Positions 26,445-32,437 of a stretch of 64,000 bases of DNA are shown one piece after another. Position numbers and translations under genes: made by a program. The DNA lies in the NCBI RefSeq assembly GCF_016858125.1, contig NZ_CP064781.1, forward strand, positions 1,683,501-1,747,500, read 5' to 3'. The notes beneath the pieces were generated by a model. The model was not told the DNA's origin, did no database searches, and saw only the letters and a program-made list of their open reading frames with translations. How positions within the stretch are numbered: the stretch's first letter is position 1; each line of letters opens with the position of its first letter. The DNA comes from Azospira restricta. GTDB lineage: Bacteria > Pseudomonadota > Gammaproteobacteria > Burkholderiales > Rhodocyclaceae.

Positions 26445-26633
26445 GAGTCCTCCCGACGGGTTCGTGTTCGCTGGCGGCGCGGCGGGAACGGAAGCGCGGC
26501 GGCGCGCAACGTCGCCCGTCCGGGCCGAGCTTATCTATCGATTCGGCGTACCGCTTGATTGTCGCCTGTAGCGGCTTCAGTTTAAGGCTTTGGCGTGTCG
26601 GCTTGGGACGGGGGGATTCAACCCCTGCGCCGA

Positions 26634-26690
26634 CGCCAACGGCACGGCCATTGCAATCACGCAGCTGGGAGGGCGGTGCGGTTATTGGCT
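26634..26690 (-). repeat. putative divergent attC of the last cassette
   Basis: CGCCAAC (26634-26640) and GTTATTGGC (26681-26689) bracket arms GGCACGGCC and GGCGGTGC that are largely complementary. The stop codon of the small cassette gene falls inside the GTTATTG core, as in the neighbouring cassettes. The core differs from GTTRRRY, so this site may be decayed. Confidence 0.45.
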
Positions 26691-26840
26691 CTCTTTTCTC
26701 TTGTCTGTAGCCACCCAGATAACCCAAGCAGCGATCTCGAAAAAGACGCCGAATATCGCTACGCCGTACGCTACGTTCGACCACGCAAACGAGTAGAAGA
26801 AGAAAGCCAACAAGAAGCAGACGGCGGCGCCAATGTGCAT
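26682..26840 (-). CDS. cassette gene: 52-residue two-helix membrane protein
   Basis: MHIGAAVCFLLAFFFYSFAW and NVAYGVAIFGVFFEIAAWVIWVA form two hydrophobic helices, ending in a charged TDKRKESQ tail. The frame stays open further upstream through the neighbouring attC, so start codons at 26866 and 26921 are formally possible, but the cassette boundary favours this internal ATG. The function is unknown. Confidence 0.6.
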   Translation of the reverse strand: MHIGAAVCFLLAFFFYSFAWSNVAYGVAIFGVFFEIAAWVIWVATDKRKESQ

Positions 26841-26851
26841 GGGTTGATGCG

Positions 26852-26920
26852 CTCTAACGTTCAACATCACAGGCCTGCGCGGCTTTTCGCGCAGGTCAGG
26901 TGCATTGCAGCGCGTGCTCA
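26852..26920 (-). repeat. attC site (cassette E)
   Basis: CTCTAAC (26852-26858) forms one core, read as GTTAGAG on the minus strand. The inner arms GGCCTGCGCG/CGCGCAGGTC with a CTTTT loop are almost identical to those of the next attC (27481-27546). The other outer core near 26915-26920 is degenerate. Confidence 0.65.
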
Positions 26921-27472
26921 TCGAGAGACGGCTACGACGCCGGCTTCGCTGACCGACAGAGAGGTTGTTAACTCCAGAACGTCAATTGACTCTCGCAGTT
27001 CGGGCGGCAATGGCGGAAGCGGGCTAGCCGCGCGAACTAGACCAAGAGCCGCTATATCAAGCGACGAATTGCCAGAAGATTTGAGGACACCAACTTCCCC
27101 TACTTGTCCGTTTGCCTTTACAACAACGCGAAGTGACACAGTGCCGCTCTGATGCACAGGGAACGTGCGAGTGCTAACCGCTTGTTCGATCTGCCTTGCT
27201 GCCGACTCAATGTATGACCGAACGATCGGAACCTCGGCTACCGGCCGATACGTGGATGTACTGGTTCGGATGTGGAATGCTCCCCACGCAATCAGTGTAA
27301 CAACGGCGAGCAGTAGCCCGACCGACACCCATTTCGCCGCCTTCGCCTTTTGTCGCTCCTCTCGTTGCCATTCATCCACCATCACTCGGAGAAGTTGCAA
27401 CGCTCGGATGCCAGTCCTGCGGCTCACGGCGGCTTGAACAATTTCATTCACGTCCGAATCAGTCTGCGCCAT
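26918..27472 (-). CDS. cassette gene: membrane-anchored protein with TonB-like C-terminal domain
   Basis: 184-residue protein: a cytoplasmic helical head (to about 45), one transmembrane helix (VSVGLLLAVVTLIAWGAFHI) and a periplasmic domain. That domain contains SYIESAARQIEQAVSTRTFPVHQSGTVSLRVVVKANGQVGEVGVLKSSGNSSLDIAALGLVRAASPLPPLP, which has the layout of TonB/TolA C-terminal domains. No ExbB/ExbD genes accompany it. The start lies eight bases inside the cassette after the GTTGGGC core. Confidence 0.7.
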   Translation of the reverse strand: MAQTDSDVNEIVQAAVSRRTGIRALQLLRVMVDEWQREERQKAKAAKWVSVGLLLAVVTLIAWGAFHIRTSTSTYRPVAEVPIVRSYIESAARQIEQAVSTRTFPVHQSGTVSLRVVVKANGQVGEVGVLKSSGNSSLDIAALGLVRAASPLPPLPPELRESIDVLELTTSLSVSEAGVVAVSR

Positions 27473-27480
27473 ATTGCGAT

Positions 27481-27546
27481 GCCCAACGTGTAGCTAACCG
27501 GCCTGCGCGGCTTTTCGCGCAGGTCCGGTTGAGCGTAGGGTTGGAG
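27481..27546 (-). repeat. attC site (cassette D)
   Basis: The core GCCCAAC (27481-27487) and GTTGGAG (27540-27546) flank arms CTAACCGGCCTGCGCG and CGCGCAGGTCCGGTTGAG with loop GCTTTT. The length is 66 bp, and it separates two cassette genes. Confidence 0.8.
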
Positions 27547-27547
27547 A

Positions 27548-28216
27548 TCATGGCTTGGGACAGTCCTCGCCGCCGCGACCGGGCGAGCGAGTGTAAGTGG
27601 TCCAGCCATCGTTTCCCCGGACGCGAAGAGTTTCCGACGAGATGACTTGGTAGCTTTCATCGCCAACTATGGGCGTGTTGGGGCGATACGAACCCGGCTT
27701 GAAGCAGCCACCAGGGCCGCAAAATGACACCGAGTAAAGGCTGCCTTCTGCCGGGGCGATTGCGAGACCAAAGTTATCACTTGGGTCGGTCTTCCAGAAT
27801 CCCGCTAGAGGATGTGATGCGGATGGTATAGCTGTCTTCTCCGCGATGCGTTCCGGATCGTGCGTTGGATCGTTGCCTGATTTGATGGCGATTAACGTGG
27901 CCGCAATAGTAACGATCCCGACTATGGGCAAGAGCGTAGTAACCGCCGCAACTCCTCTAGCCCCATACTTGAACAGCCTATGGCCAGTGTATGTTGCGGC
28001 GCTTCTCCATACCGGAATAACAGCAGCCAGCGTATAGATGGCTACGAGCGCGACAGCAATGTAGAAGGCGATTAGCCCGATGTGATTGATGACCCACCAA
28101 GCGCCGACTGAGAGCAGGACATTTCCCCCAACCACCGGGACGGCCCAGCCCAGCCAAAATGTCTTACTCAGCGGGAAACGACCTTGCCAAAACTGCGCTA
28201 GGCGCGTCATTGTCAT
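27548..28216 (-). CDS. cassette gene: multi-helix membrane protein, unknown
   Basis: 222-residue protein starting at an ATG three bases inside the cassette. About four hydrophobic helices occupy residues 15-125 (FWLGWAVPVVGGNVLLSVGAWWVI, LIAFYIAVALVAIYTLAAVIPVW, GVAAVTTLLPIVGIVTIAATLIA). A polar C-terminal domain follows with paired cysteines (SFCGPGGCFKPGSYRP). I do not recognise the family. Confidence 0.7.
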   Translation of the reverse strand: MTMTRLAQFWQGRFPLSKTFWLGWAVPVVGGNVLLSVGAWWVINHIGLIAFYIAVALVAIYTLAAVIPVWRSAATYTGHRLFKYGARGVAAVTTLLPIVGIVTIAATLIAIKSGNDPTHDPERIAEKTAIPSASHPLAGFWKTDPSDNFGLAIAPAEGSLYSVSFCGPGGCFKPGSYRPNTPIVGDESYQVISSETLRVRGNDGWTTYTRSPGRGGEDCPKP

Positions 28217-28219
28217 GAT

Positions 28220-28300
28220 CTCCAACGTGCAAAGTAAATGGCGTGCCGCTTGCGGCACGTCCAAGCGCCTGAAAGGCGCGGTTTGACTGGAATGTTAGAC
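28220..28300 (-). repeat. attC site (cassette C)
   Basis: CTCCAAC (28220-28226) and GTTAGAC (28294-28300) bracket long arms containing GGCGTGCCGC/GCGGCACGTC and AAGCGCC/GGCGCGG. The 81-bp site is nearly the same as the attC at 30503-30583, including CAAAGTAAATGGCGTGCCGC. The downstream gene's TAA stop lies inside the GTTAGAC core. Confidence 0.9.
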
Positions 28301-28642
28301 ATCGATTTTGAAGCGGTTATCGAAGTTCATTTGTTTCAGAACGGCCAATGCCTCATTGATTTCGTCAGGGGCTACGGACGAAACATCAAGCGCGTAGGTT
28401 TTTGCCGTTGACTGAATGTGCACCGAATTGCCTTGCCATCGGACTGCGACAAGAAAGCATGGAGTGTCAGCGCTTGAGGATTTGTCGTTGACTGAAACCC
28501 CGCGTTCGGTGGGTGGAAGTAAATGCTCGAACTTTGGTGTTCTGAGTAAGGTGAGGCTCGTTGCGGCATGCGGCCCCAAACCGAAGGAGACAATCAAGTC
28601 GTCGCCAGTTTCAGCCGTGATGAAGGGTACGTGCTCGGTCAT
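28295..28642 (-). CDS. cassette gene: 115-residue protein, unknown
   Basis: Soluble protein beginning MTEHVPFITAETGDDLIVSFGLG and ending NEALAVLKQMNFDNRFKIDV. The ATG lies three bases inside the cassette after the GTCTAAC core, and the stop lies in the attC, as expected for a cassette gene. An open frame continues upstream through the attC into the insertion sequence but is not coding by context. No family is recognised. Confidence 0.7.
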   Translation of the reverse strand: MTEHVPFITAETGDDLIVSFGLGPHAATSLTLLRTPKFEHLLPPTERGVSVNDKSSSADTPCFLVAVRWQGNSVHIQSTAKTYALDVSSVAPDEINEALAVLKQMNFDNRFKIDV

Positions 28643-28730
28643 GATGTCTAACGTGAAGGTAACCGGCAACCGCGCGAGGCGGTCCGTTCGGAGAGGCGCC
28701 CCGCTTTCGGTTGTCCGGTTGACTGATGGG

Positions 28731-28743
28731 ATGGACTCCCCCG
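28731..28743 (+). repeat. left subterminal inverted repeat of the IS1111-type element
   Basis: ATGGACTCCCCCG, the exact reverse complement of 30163-30175. Confidence 0.9.
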
Positions 28744-28819
28744 TCTTTTCAGCGCCCAATGGACGCAACCGGTGCTCACGTGGGGACGGGGTATCGGTCT
28801 TCGACGAGAGGAGTCCGAA

Positions 28820-29905
28820 ATGCATGCTACTACCGTTGCAGTTGACCTGGCCAAGAGTGTATTCCAAATCGCCGTGGCCGATGACAAATGGAAGGTTGTC
28901 GAGCAGCACCGACTGACCCGGACGCAGTTCGAACATTGGTTCCAGAACCGCTCTATCGGCTTAGTGATCATGGAAGCCTGCGGCTCGGCGCACCACTGGG
29001 GGCGTTGGCTCAATGCTTTGGGCATCGAGGTGAAGCTGCTTCCTGCCGCCTATATTCGCGCCTACGTGAAGCGCAACAAGACCGATGCCGCCGACGCCTG
29101 CGCACTGCTCGAAGCGGCACGCTGCGCGGACATTGTTCCAGTGCAGGTCAAGAGCGTCGAGCAGCAGGCCTTGCAGGGGCTGCATCGCATTCGCTCGCGC
29201 TGGATGACCACCCGCACTTCCCGCATCAATACCCTGCGCGGCTTCTGCCGCGAGTTTGGCCTGGTCGTGCCGACTGGCGCGCGTACCGGCATCGAAGCGA
29301 TGAGCCGGGGATTGGCCGATCCGAAGTCGGCTGTTCCGCTGTTGATCCGCGAATCGATGAAGCTGCTGATCGAAGAAATCCGTCTGCTGGAACTGCGTAT
29401 CGCCCAACTGGAAAAGGAGCTGGCTTCGCTGGCTCGGCAAAGTCCGGCCTGCACCGAGTTGCTCACTATTCCCGGCATCGGCCTATTGACCGCCACAGCG
29501 ATGGTTGCTGCTACGGGCGGCAGTGTCAGCCATTTCAAGGATGCCCGGCACTTCGCCAGCTGGTTCGGCCTGACGCCGAAGGAGTATTCATCGGGAAACA
29601 GCCGCAAGTTGGGCCGCATCTCAAAGCGGGGCGATCGCTACCTGCGCATGTTGCTCACGCACGGCGCCCGAGCATTGCTGCGGGCTGCCGAACTGGCACG
29701 ACGAGCCGGACGACAACTGGATGGACTGCGAACTTGGGCCACTGAAGTTCAGGCGCGTACGCACCACAACAAGGCTGCGTGTGCCCTGGCCAACAAGTTG
29801 GCCAGGGTTTGTTATGCGGTCCTCAGGGACCATACGGCCTACGGAAATCCTCAGCCGCGCCAGGAGAAGAAACTGACCCGCACAGCATTTGCGATTGCTG
29901 CCTGA
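28820..29905 (+). CDS. IS110/IS1111-family transposase (DEDD)
   Basis: 361-residue RuvC-like DEDD recombinase: D9 in VAVDLAK, E52 in VIMEACG, and D89 and D92 in KTDAADA. The C-terminal IS116/IS110/IS902 domain is visible in LLTIPGIGLLTATAMVAATGG, HFASWFGLTPKEYSSGNSRKLG and KRGDRYLRMLLTHGAR. The start ATG follows GAGAGGAG at seven bases. The protein appears intact, so the element may still be active. Enzymes of this family are guided by an RNA encoded in the element's own ends. Confidence 0.95.
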   Translation: MHATTVAVDLAKSVFQIAVADDKWKVVEQHRLTRTQFEHWFQNRSIGLVIMEACGSAHHWGRWLNALGIEVKLLPAAYIRAYVKRNKTDAADACALLEAARCADIVPVQVKSVEQQALQGLHRIRSRWMTTRTSRINTLRGFCREFGLVVPTGARTGIEAMSRGLADPKSAVPLLIRESMKLLIEEIRLLELRIAQLEKELASLARQSPACTELLTIPGIGLLTATAMVAATGGSVSHFKDARHFASWFGLTPKEYSSGNSRKLGRISKRGDRYLRMLLTHGARALLRAAELARRAGRQLDGLRTWATEVQARTHHNKAACALANKLARVCYAVLRDHTAYGNPQPRQEKKLTRTAFAIAA

Positions 29906-30162
29906 AAGGAGAAACCGTGTTCCTGCTTCACCCCCACCTGCGTTTGCTTTGAGACTGATCGCCCATCATGGCTATCGGGTTCGCACCCACACGGATTGAC
30001 GCCGATAACTCTTCCGGCAGCTTGCGTGCCGCTTGGAACGATTGGCGCACCGTGGGCAGATTCCATGTCGGCACGGGCCAACGAGAGCCCACTATCGATG
30101 CCGGATATACGACTGCATGCGCTTCCCCGTGGCCACGCCTATCGATCAGTTTCCTTGTGTTC
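29906..30162 (+). ncRNA. candidate bridge RNA region of the IS1111-type element
   Basis: About 257 bp of non-coding DNA lies between the transposase stop and the right inverted repeat, while the left non-coding end is under 100 bp. In the IS1111 group the guide (bridge) RNA is known to come from this longer right end. The stretch contains short complementary segments, and GACTGAT (29953-29959) is identical to the attC base run just left of the insertion point. RNA boundaries and folding were not computed. Confidence 0.4.
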
Positions 30163-30175
30163 CGGGGGAGTCCAT
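30163..30175 (+). repeat. right subterminal inverted repeat of the IS1111-type element
   Basis: CGGGGGAGTCCAT, the exact reverse complement of 28731-28743, ending eight bases before the inferred AT junction. Confidence 0.9.
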
Positions 30176-30185
30176 ATACGCCATG

Positions 30186-30494
30186 TTAGGTTTTGGTTTC
30201 CTTGGGAAACGAGAGACTAATCATGTGGCACCAATGATTTACCAATGCATGCAAAACAGTAGCCACATATTCCTTAGATTCGTTTTGATAAACCACAGGA
30301 GGAAACCAGTCAGTCAGGCCTCCCATGCCATGGGGCTTCACCATTTTTGCGTATTCGACTGCACGCTCGATTGCTCCTTTTTCTAGGGCATCGAGGCACT
30401 TGCTCAAGTCAGCATCTACATCACCACGATGCTCGGTTATGAACTTGATAAGAGCTCGGGTGGCGTCGATTTGCATTCGAGTGTGATGGCTCAT
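30186..30494 (-). CDS. cassette gene: 102-residue helical protein, unknown
   Basis: Soluble, mainly helical product (TRMQIDATRALIKFITEHRGDVDADLSKCLDALEKGAIERAVEYAKMV) with an aromatic C-terminal part (GGLTDWFPPVVYQ, HALVNHWCHMI). It begins eight bases after the attC core at 30503-30509 and stops inside the GTTAGGT core. No family is recognised. Confidence 0.7.
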   Translation of the reverse strand: MSHHTRMQIDATRALIKFITEHRGDVDADLSKCLDALEKGAIERAVEYAKMVKPHGMGGLTDWFPPVVYQNESKEYVATVLHALVNHWCHMISLSFPKETKT

Positions 30495-30502
30495 GCTTCA
30501 AA

Positions 30503-30583
30503 ACCTAACGTGCAAAGTAAATGGCGTGCCGCTTGCGGCACGTCCAAGCGCCCGCAGGGCGCGGTTTGACTGGGATGTTAGCC
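30503..30583 (-). repeat. attC site (first cassette, A)
   Basis: ACCTAAC (30503-30509) and GTTAGCC (30577-30583) bracket the arms GGCGTGCCGC/GCGGCACGTC and AAGCGCCCGC/GCAGGGCGCGG. It is 81 bp long and nearly identical to the attC at 28220-28300. Confidence 0.9.
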
Positions 30584-30589
30584 ATTGGG

Positions 30590-30791
30590 CTATTGTGGGC
30601 GGCAATTGAAGCGTGCATGTATTCCCCCTCCACTCTCTGCGTATCCAATGCTATTAGGCACGAGATCGTAGCCATGTGCACAGATGCCACGTGCGCGAGC
30701 TTCACTTGCGAATACCTTCTCTAGTGCTGCTGGGACATCAGTTGAGAATTGATTCAGATGTGACCGGGTTGTGAAAAGCGAGTACTGGGTA
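30590..30791 (-). pseudogene. 3' fragment of the first cassette's gene, cut by IS3
   Basis: A minus-strand frame runs from the IS3 edge through TQYSLFTTRSHLNQFSTDVPAALEKVFAS, RARGICAHGYDLVPNSIGYAE and GGGIHARFNC to a TAG at 30590-30592, just inside the attC. It has no start codon context and reads like the end of a real protein. The 5' part should lie right of the IS but no clearly matching frame is visible there. The family is unknown. Confidence 0.5.
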
Positions 30792-30858
30792 TGACCTGCC
30801 CGGCGATTTTCGGACCAGCTGAAACTTGAGAAGATGGCTTCCTTGAAGAAAGGGAGTC

Positions 30859-31122
30859 ATGAGAAAGAGCCGATTTACGGAAGCGCAGACCGTCGCGATC
30901 CTGCGTGAAGCGGACAAGAGTTCGGTTGCCGAAGTAGCGAAGAAACACGGCATCAGCGAACAAACGATCTACAGCTGGCGGCAGCGCTTCGGTTCGATGA
31001 ATGCCGATGAAGTGAAACGGCTGCGGCAGCTTGAGCAGGAAAATGCCCGGCTGAAGAAGCTGCTGGCCGAACGTGATCTCGAAGTCGAGATCATGAAGGA
31101 GATCAACGCAAAAAAATGGTGA
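30859..31122 (+). CDS. IS3-family OrfA (helix-turn-helix)
   Basis: 87 residues: FTEAQTVAILREADKSSVAEVAKKHGISEQTIYSWRQRFG is the HTH_Tnp_1 DNA-binding domain, followed by a leucine-zipper-like segment (VKRLRQLEQENARLKKLLAERDLEVEIMKE). Its end overlaps orfB at a run of seven A (31110-31116), a slippery site suited to programmed frameshifting that yields the OrfAB transposase. The reading frame is intact. Confidence 0.93.
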   Translation: MRKSRFTEAQTVAILREADKSSVAEVAKKHGISEQTIYSWRQRFGSMNADEVKRLRQLEQENARLKKLLAERDLEVEIMKEINAKKW

Positions 31123-31970
31123 GCGCACCCGCCCGGCGCCGGCAGGCAGAGTACGCCAAGGGGCGTGGCCTGTCGGAGCGGAAAGCGTGTGCGCTGACCC
31201 GTACGGCGAGATCGGCGCTCCGTTACGAATCACGCATGCAGAAGAAGGACGCACCGGCACTGGCGGCCATGCGCATCCTATCGGCACAGTACCCACGATA
31301 CGGCTACCGGCGCATTCAGGTCTTTCTCGAACGCCAGGGGCAGCGGATGAGTACTGACCGGGCTTGGCGCCTGTGGCGCAAGGCAGGGTTGCAGGTGCCG
31401 CGGAAGCGGCCAAGAAAGCGGATTGCGCTGTCTCGCCCCCGGCCGCAAGCGCCGCTTGCAGCCGGGCAGGTATGGGCTTACGACTTCGTATTCGACGCCT
31501 GCGCCAACGGTCAGCAGCTGAAGTGTCTGACAGTCGTCGATGAATACACGCGAGAGAGCCTGGCGATCGATGTCGCCGGTTCGATTCGTTCCGGGAGAGT
31601 GATCGAGGTGCTGTCACAACTCATCAGCACGCACGGTGCGCCCAAGATTCTGCGCTCGGACAACGGCCCCGAATTCGTTTCCCGGGCGCTGCTGCGCTGG
31701 GCGGCCAACGAGAATCTCGACATGGCACTGATCGACCCCGGCAAGCCGTGGCAGAACGGTATGGCAGAAAGCTTCAACGGCAAGTTCCGGGATGAATGCC
31801 TGTCGATGGAGTGGTTCAGGAACCGAACGGAAGCCAAGGTCGTAATCGATCAATGGCGTCAGCATTACAATGAAATCCGTCCGCATTCGAGCCTGGGCAA
31901 CCAGACTCCGGCGGCATTCAAGAAGCAGTGTCTTTCAACCACCAAACCGGGAGCCATTTTCCAGGAATGA
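31116..31970 (+). CDS. IS3-family OrfB transposase (DDE integrase core)
   Basis: 284 residues with the rve-type DDE catalytic triad D123 (WAYDFVFD), D182 (RSDNGPEFVS) and E218 (NGMAESFNGKFRDECL), preceded by the HTH_21 region YPRYGYRRIQVFLERQG. The C-terminal YNEIRPHSSLGNQTPAAF motif is typical of IS407/IS51 types. It starts at the ATG embedded in the A-run of orfA. It appears complete. Confidence 0.95.
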   Translation: MVSAPARRRQAEYAKGRGLSERKACALTRTARSALRYESRMQKKDAPALAAMRILSAQYPRYGYRRIQVFLERQGQRMSTDRAWRLWRKAGLQVPRKRPRKRIALSRPRPQAPLAAGQVWAYDFVFDACANGQQLKCLTVVDEYTRESLAIDVAGSIRSGRVIEVLSQLISTHGAPKILRSDNGPEFVSRALLRWAANENLDMALIDPGKPWQNGMAESFNGKFRDECLSMEWFRNRTEAKVVIDQWRQHYNEIRPHSSLGNQTPAAFKKQCLSTTKPGAIFQE

Positions 31971-31996
31971 GTGGCCCGAAGAATTCAGGCAGGTCA

Positions 31997-32138
31997 CCAG
32001 CGTAGGCGGGTAAAACAGACCGACCCACGGTGCGTGAATGGCCCGCGTGCCGTGGAACGCAAGCCCCCATGCGGACGTGGAAACTGCCACGAACGTATGG
32101 TGAATTCTGTGTTGCCGTGAGCATGGCTGGGGTTTGCA
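31997..32138. other. remnant between IS3 and the attI core
   Basis: About 140 bp that should be the 5' end of the first cassette. An ATG at 32124 on the minus strand opens 43 codons before entering the IS, but their composition is unconvincing and no ribosome site is seen. An imperfect palindrome CCACGGTGCGT...GCGTGCCGTGG (32026-32056 region) is present. I see nothing else. Confidence 0.35.
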
Positions 32139-32394
32139 GGCTAACTATTAGTAGACGGCATATTTGACGTATACCCTGCCGCCTCGCCGCCTATTCTGGC
32201 GTGGGGTATTGCTTCAAGTCTCTGTTTCAATTTCGAAAACTCCATTCTGTTGTGCCCGAAAGCGGGATAGGCGGCGCGCAAACCCGGCGTGGTCGGAGGA
32301 AAGGCGGCAAATCTGCCGTCTACTCAGCCGCCGGCGGCGGTGCGGGATTCCGGCATTGCGTGGCAACGACCTTGCCATAAGCATCGGCTGCATA
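32139..32394 (-). other. putative attI region
   Basis: GGCTAAC at 32139-32145 reads GTTAGCC on the minus strand, the same core as at 30577-30583. It therefore marks the likely recombination point between attI and the first cassette. About 250 bp separate it from the LexA box and intI, a normal position for attI and possibly for the cassette promoter. No coding sequence is credible here. Confidence 0.5.
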
Positions 32395-32414
32395 TACTGT
32401 ATAAATCATCAGTA
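32395..32414 (+). promoter_or_regulatory. LexA (SOS) box upstream of intI
   Basis: TACTGTATAAATCATCAGTA contains the CTG-N10-CAG core and closely follows the LexA consensus. It lies 23 bp before the intI start codon. LexA control of integron integrases is known, so cassette shuffling here is likely DNA-damage induced. Confidence 0.85.
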
Positions 32415-32437
32415 TTCATGCCACGGAGGATTGCGTC

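Larger units (their letters stand above)
28728..30184 (+). mobile_element. IS110-family (IS1111-type) insertion sequence inside attC
   Basis: The element carries one DEDD transposase gene and 13-bp inverted repeats ATGGACTCCCCCG (28731-28743) and CGGGGGAGTCCAT (30163-30175) that lie a few bases inside the inferred ends. Subterminal repeats are the mark of the IS1111 group. No target duplication is needed; a shared AT at each junction (28726-28727 and 30183-30184) could be the crossover core. The exact ends are inferred to within a few bases. Confidence 0.8.
28646..30191 (-). repeat. attC site (cassette B) split by an IS1111-type insertion
   Basis: The left core GTCTAAC (28646-28652) and arms (AACCGGCAACCGCG and CGGTTGTCCGGTTGACTG) end near 28727. 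The right core GTTAGGT lies at 30185-30191, beyond the inserted element. Removing 28728-30184 restores CCGGTTGACTG-AT-GTTAGGT, which matches the right ends of the intact attC sites (GGTTTGACTGG-GATGTTAGCC). The next cassette gene's stop lies in the right core. Confidence 0.8.
30792..31996 (+). mobile_element. IS3-family insertion sequence (IS407-like)
   Basis: About 1.2 kb bounded by imperfect terminal inverted repeats starting TGACCTGCC (left: TGACCTGCCCGGCGATTTTC; right, read inwards: TGACCTGCCTGAATTCTTCG). It has the two overlapping frames orfA and orfB. The bases flanking the ends (GGTA on the left, CCAG on the right) do not form the usual 3-4 bp target duplication, suggesting a rearrangement or deletion after insertion. 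Confidence 0.88.

Noticed and set aside
26682..26921. A longer version of the two-helix cassette gene starting at 26921
   Set aside because: The first 18 residues are a translation of the neighbouring attC, and starting there would cross the cassette boundary. The internal ATG at 26840 is preferred.
28643..28936. Upstream extension of the 115-residue cassette gene
   Set aside because: The extension reads through attC and into the antisense strand of the transposase. The frame is open only by chance, and the cassette boundary dictates the start at 28642.
30505..30705. Minus-strand frame through the attC at 30503-30583
   Set aside because: Its last third translates attC itself. A different frame (ending at 30590) gives a protein-like sequence that stops where cassette genes normally stop.
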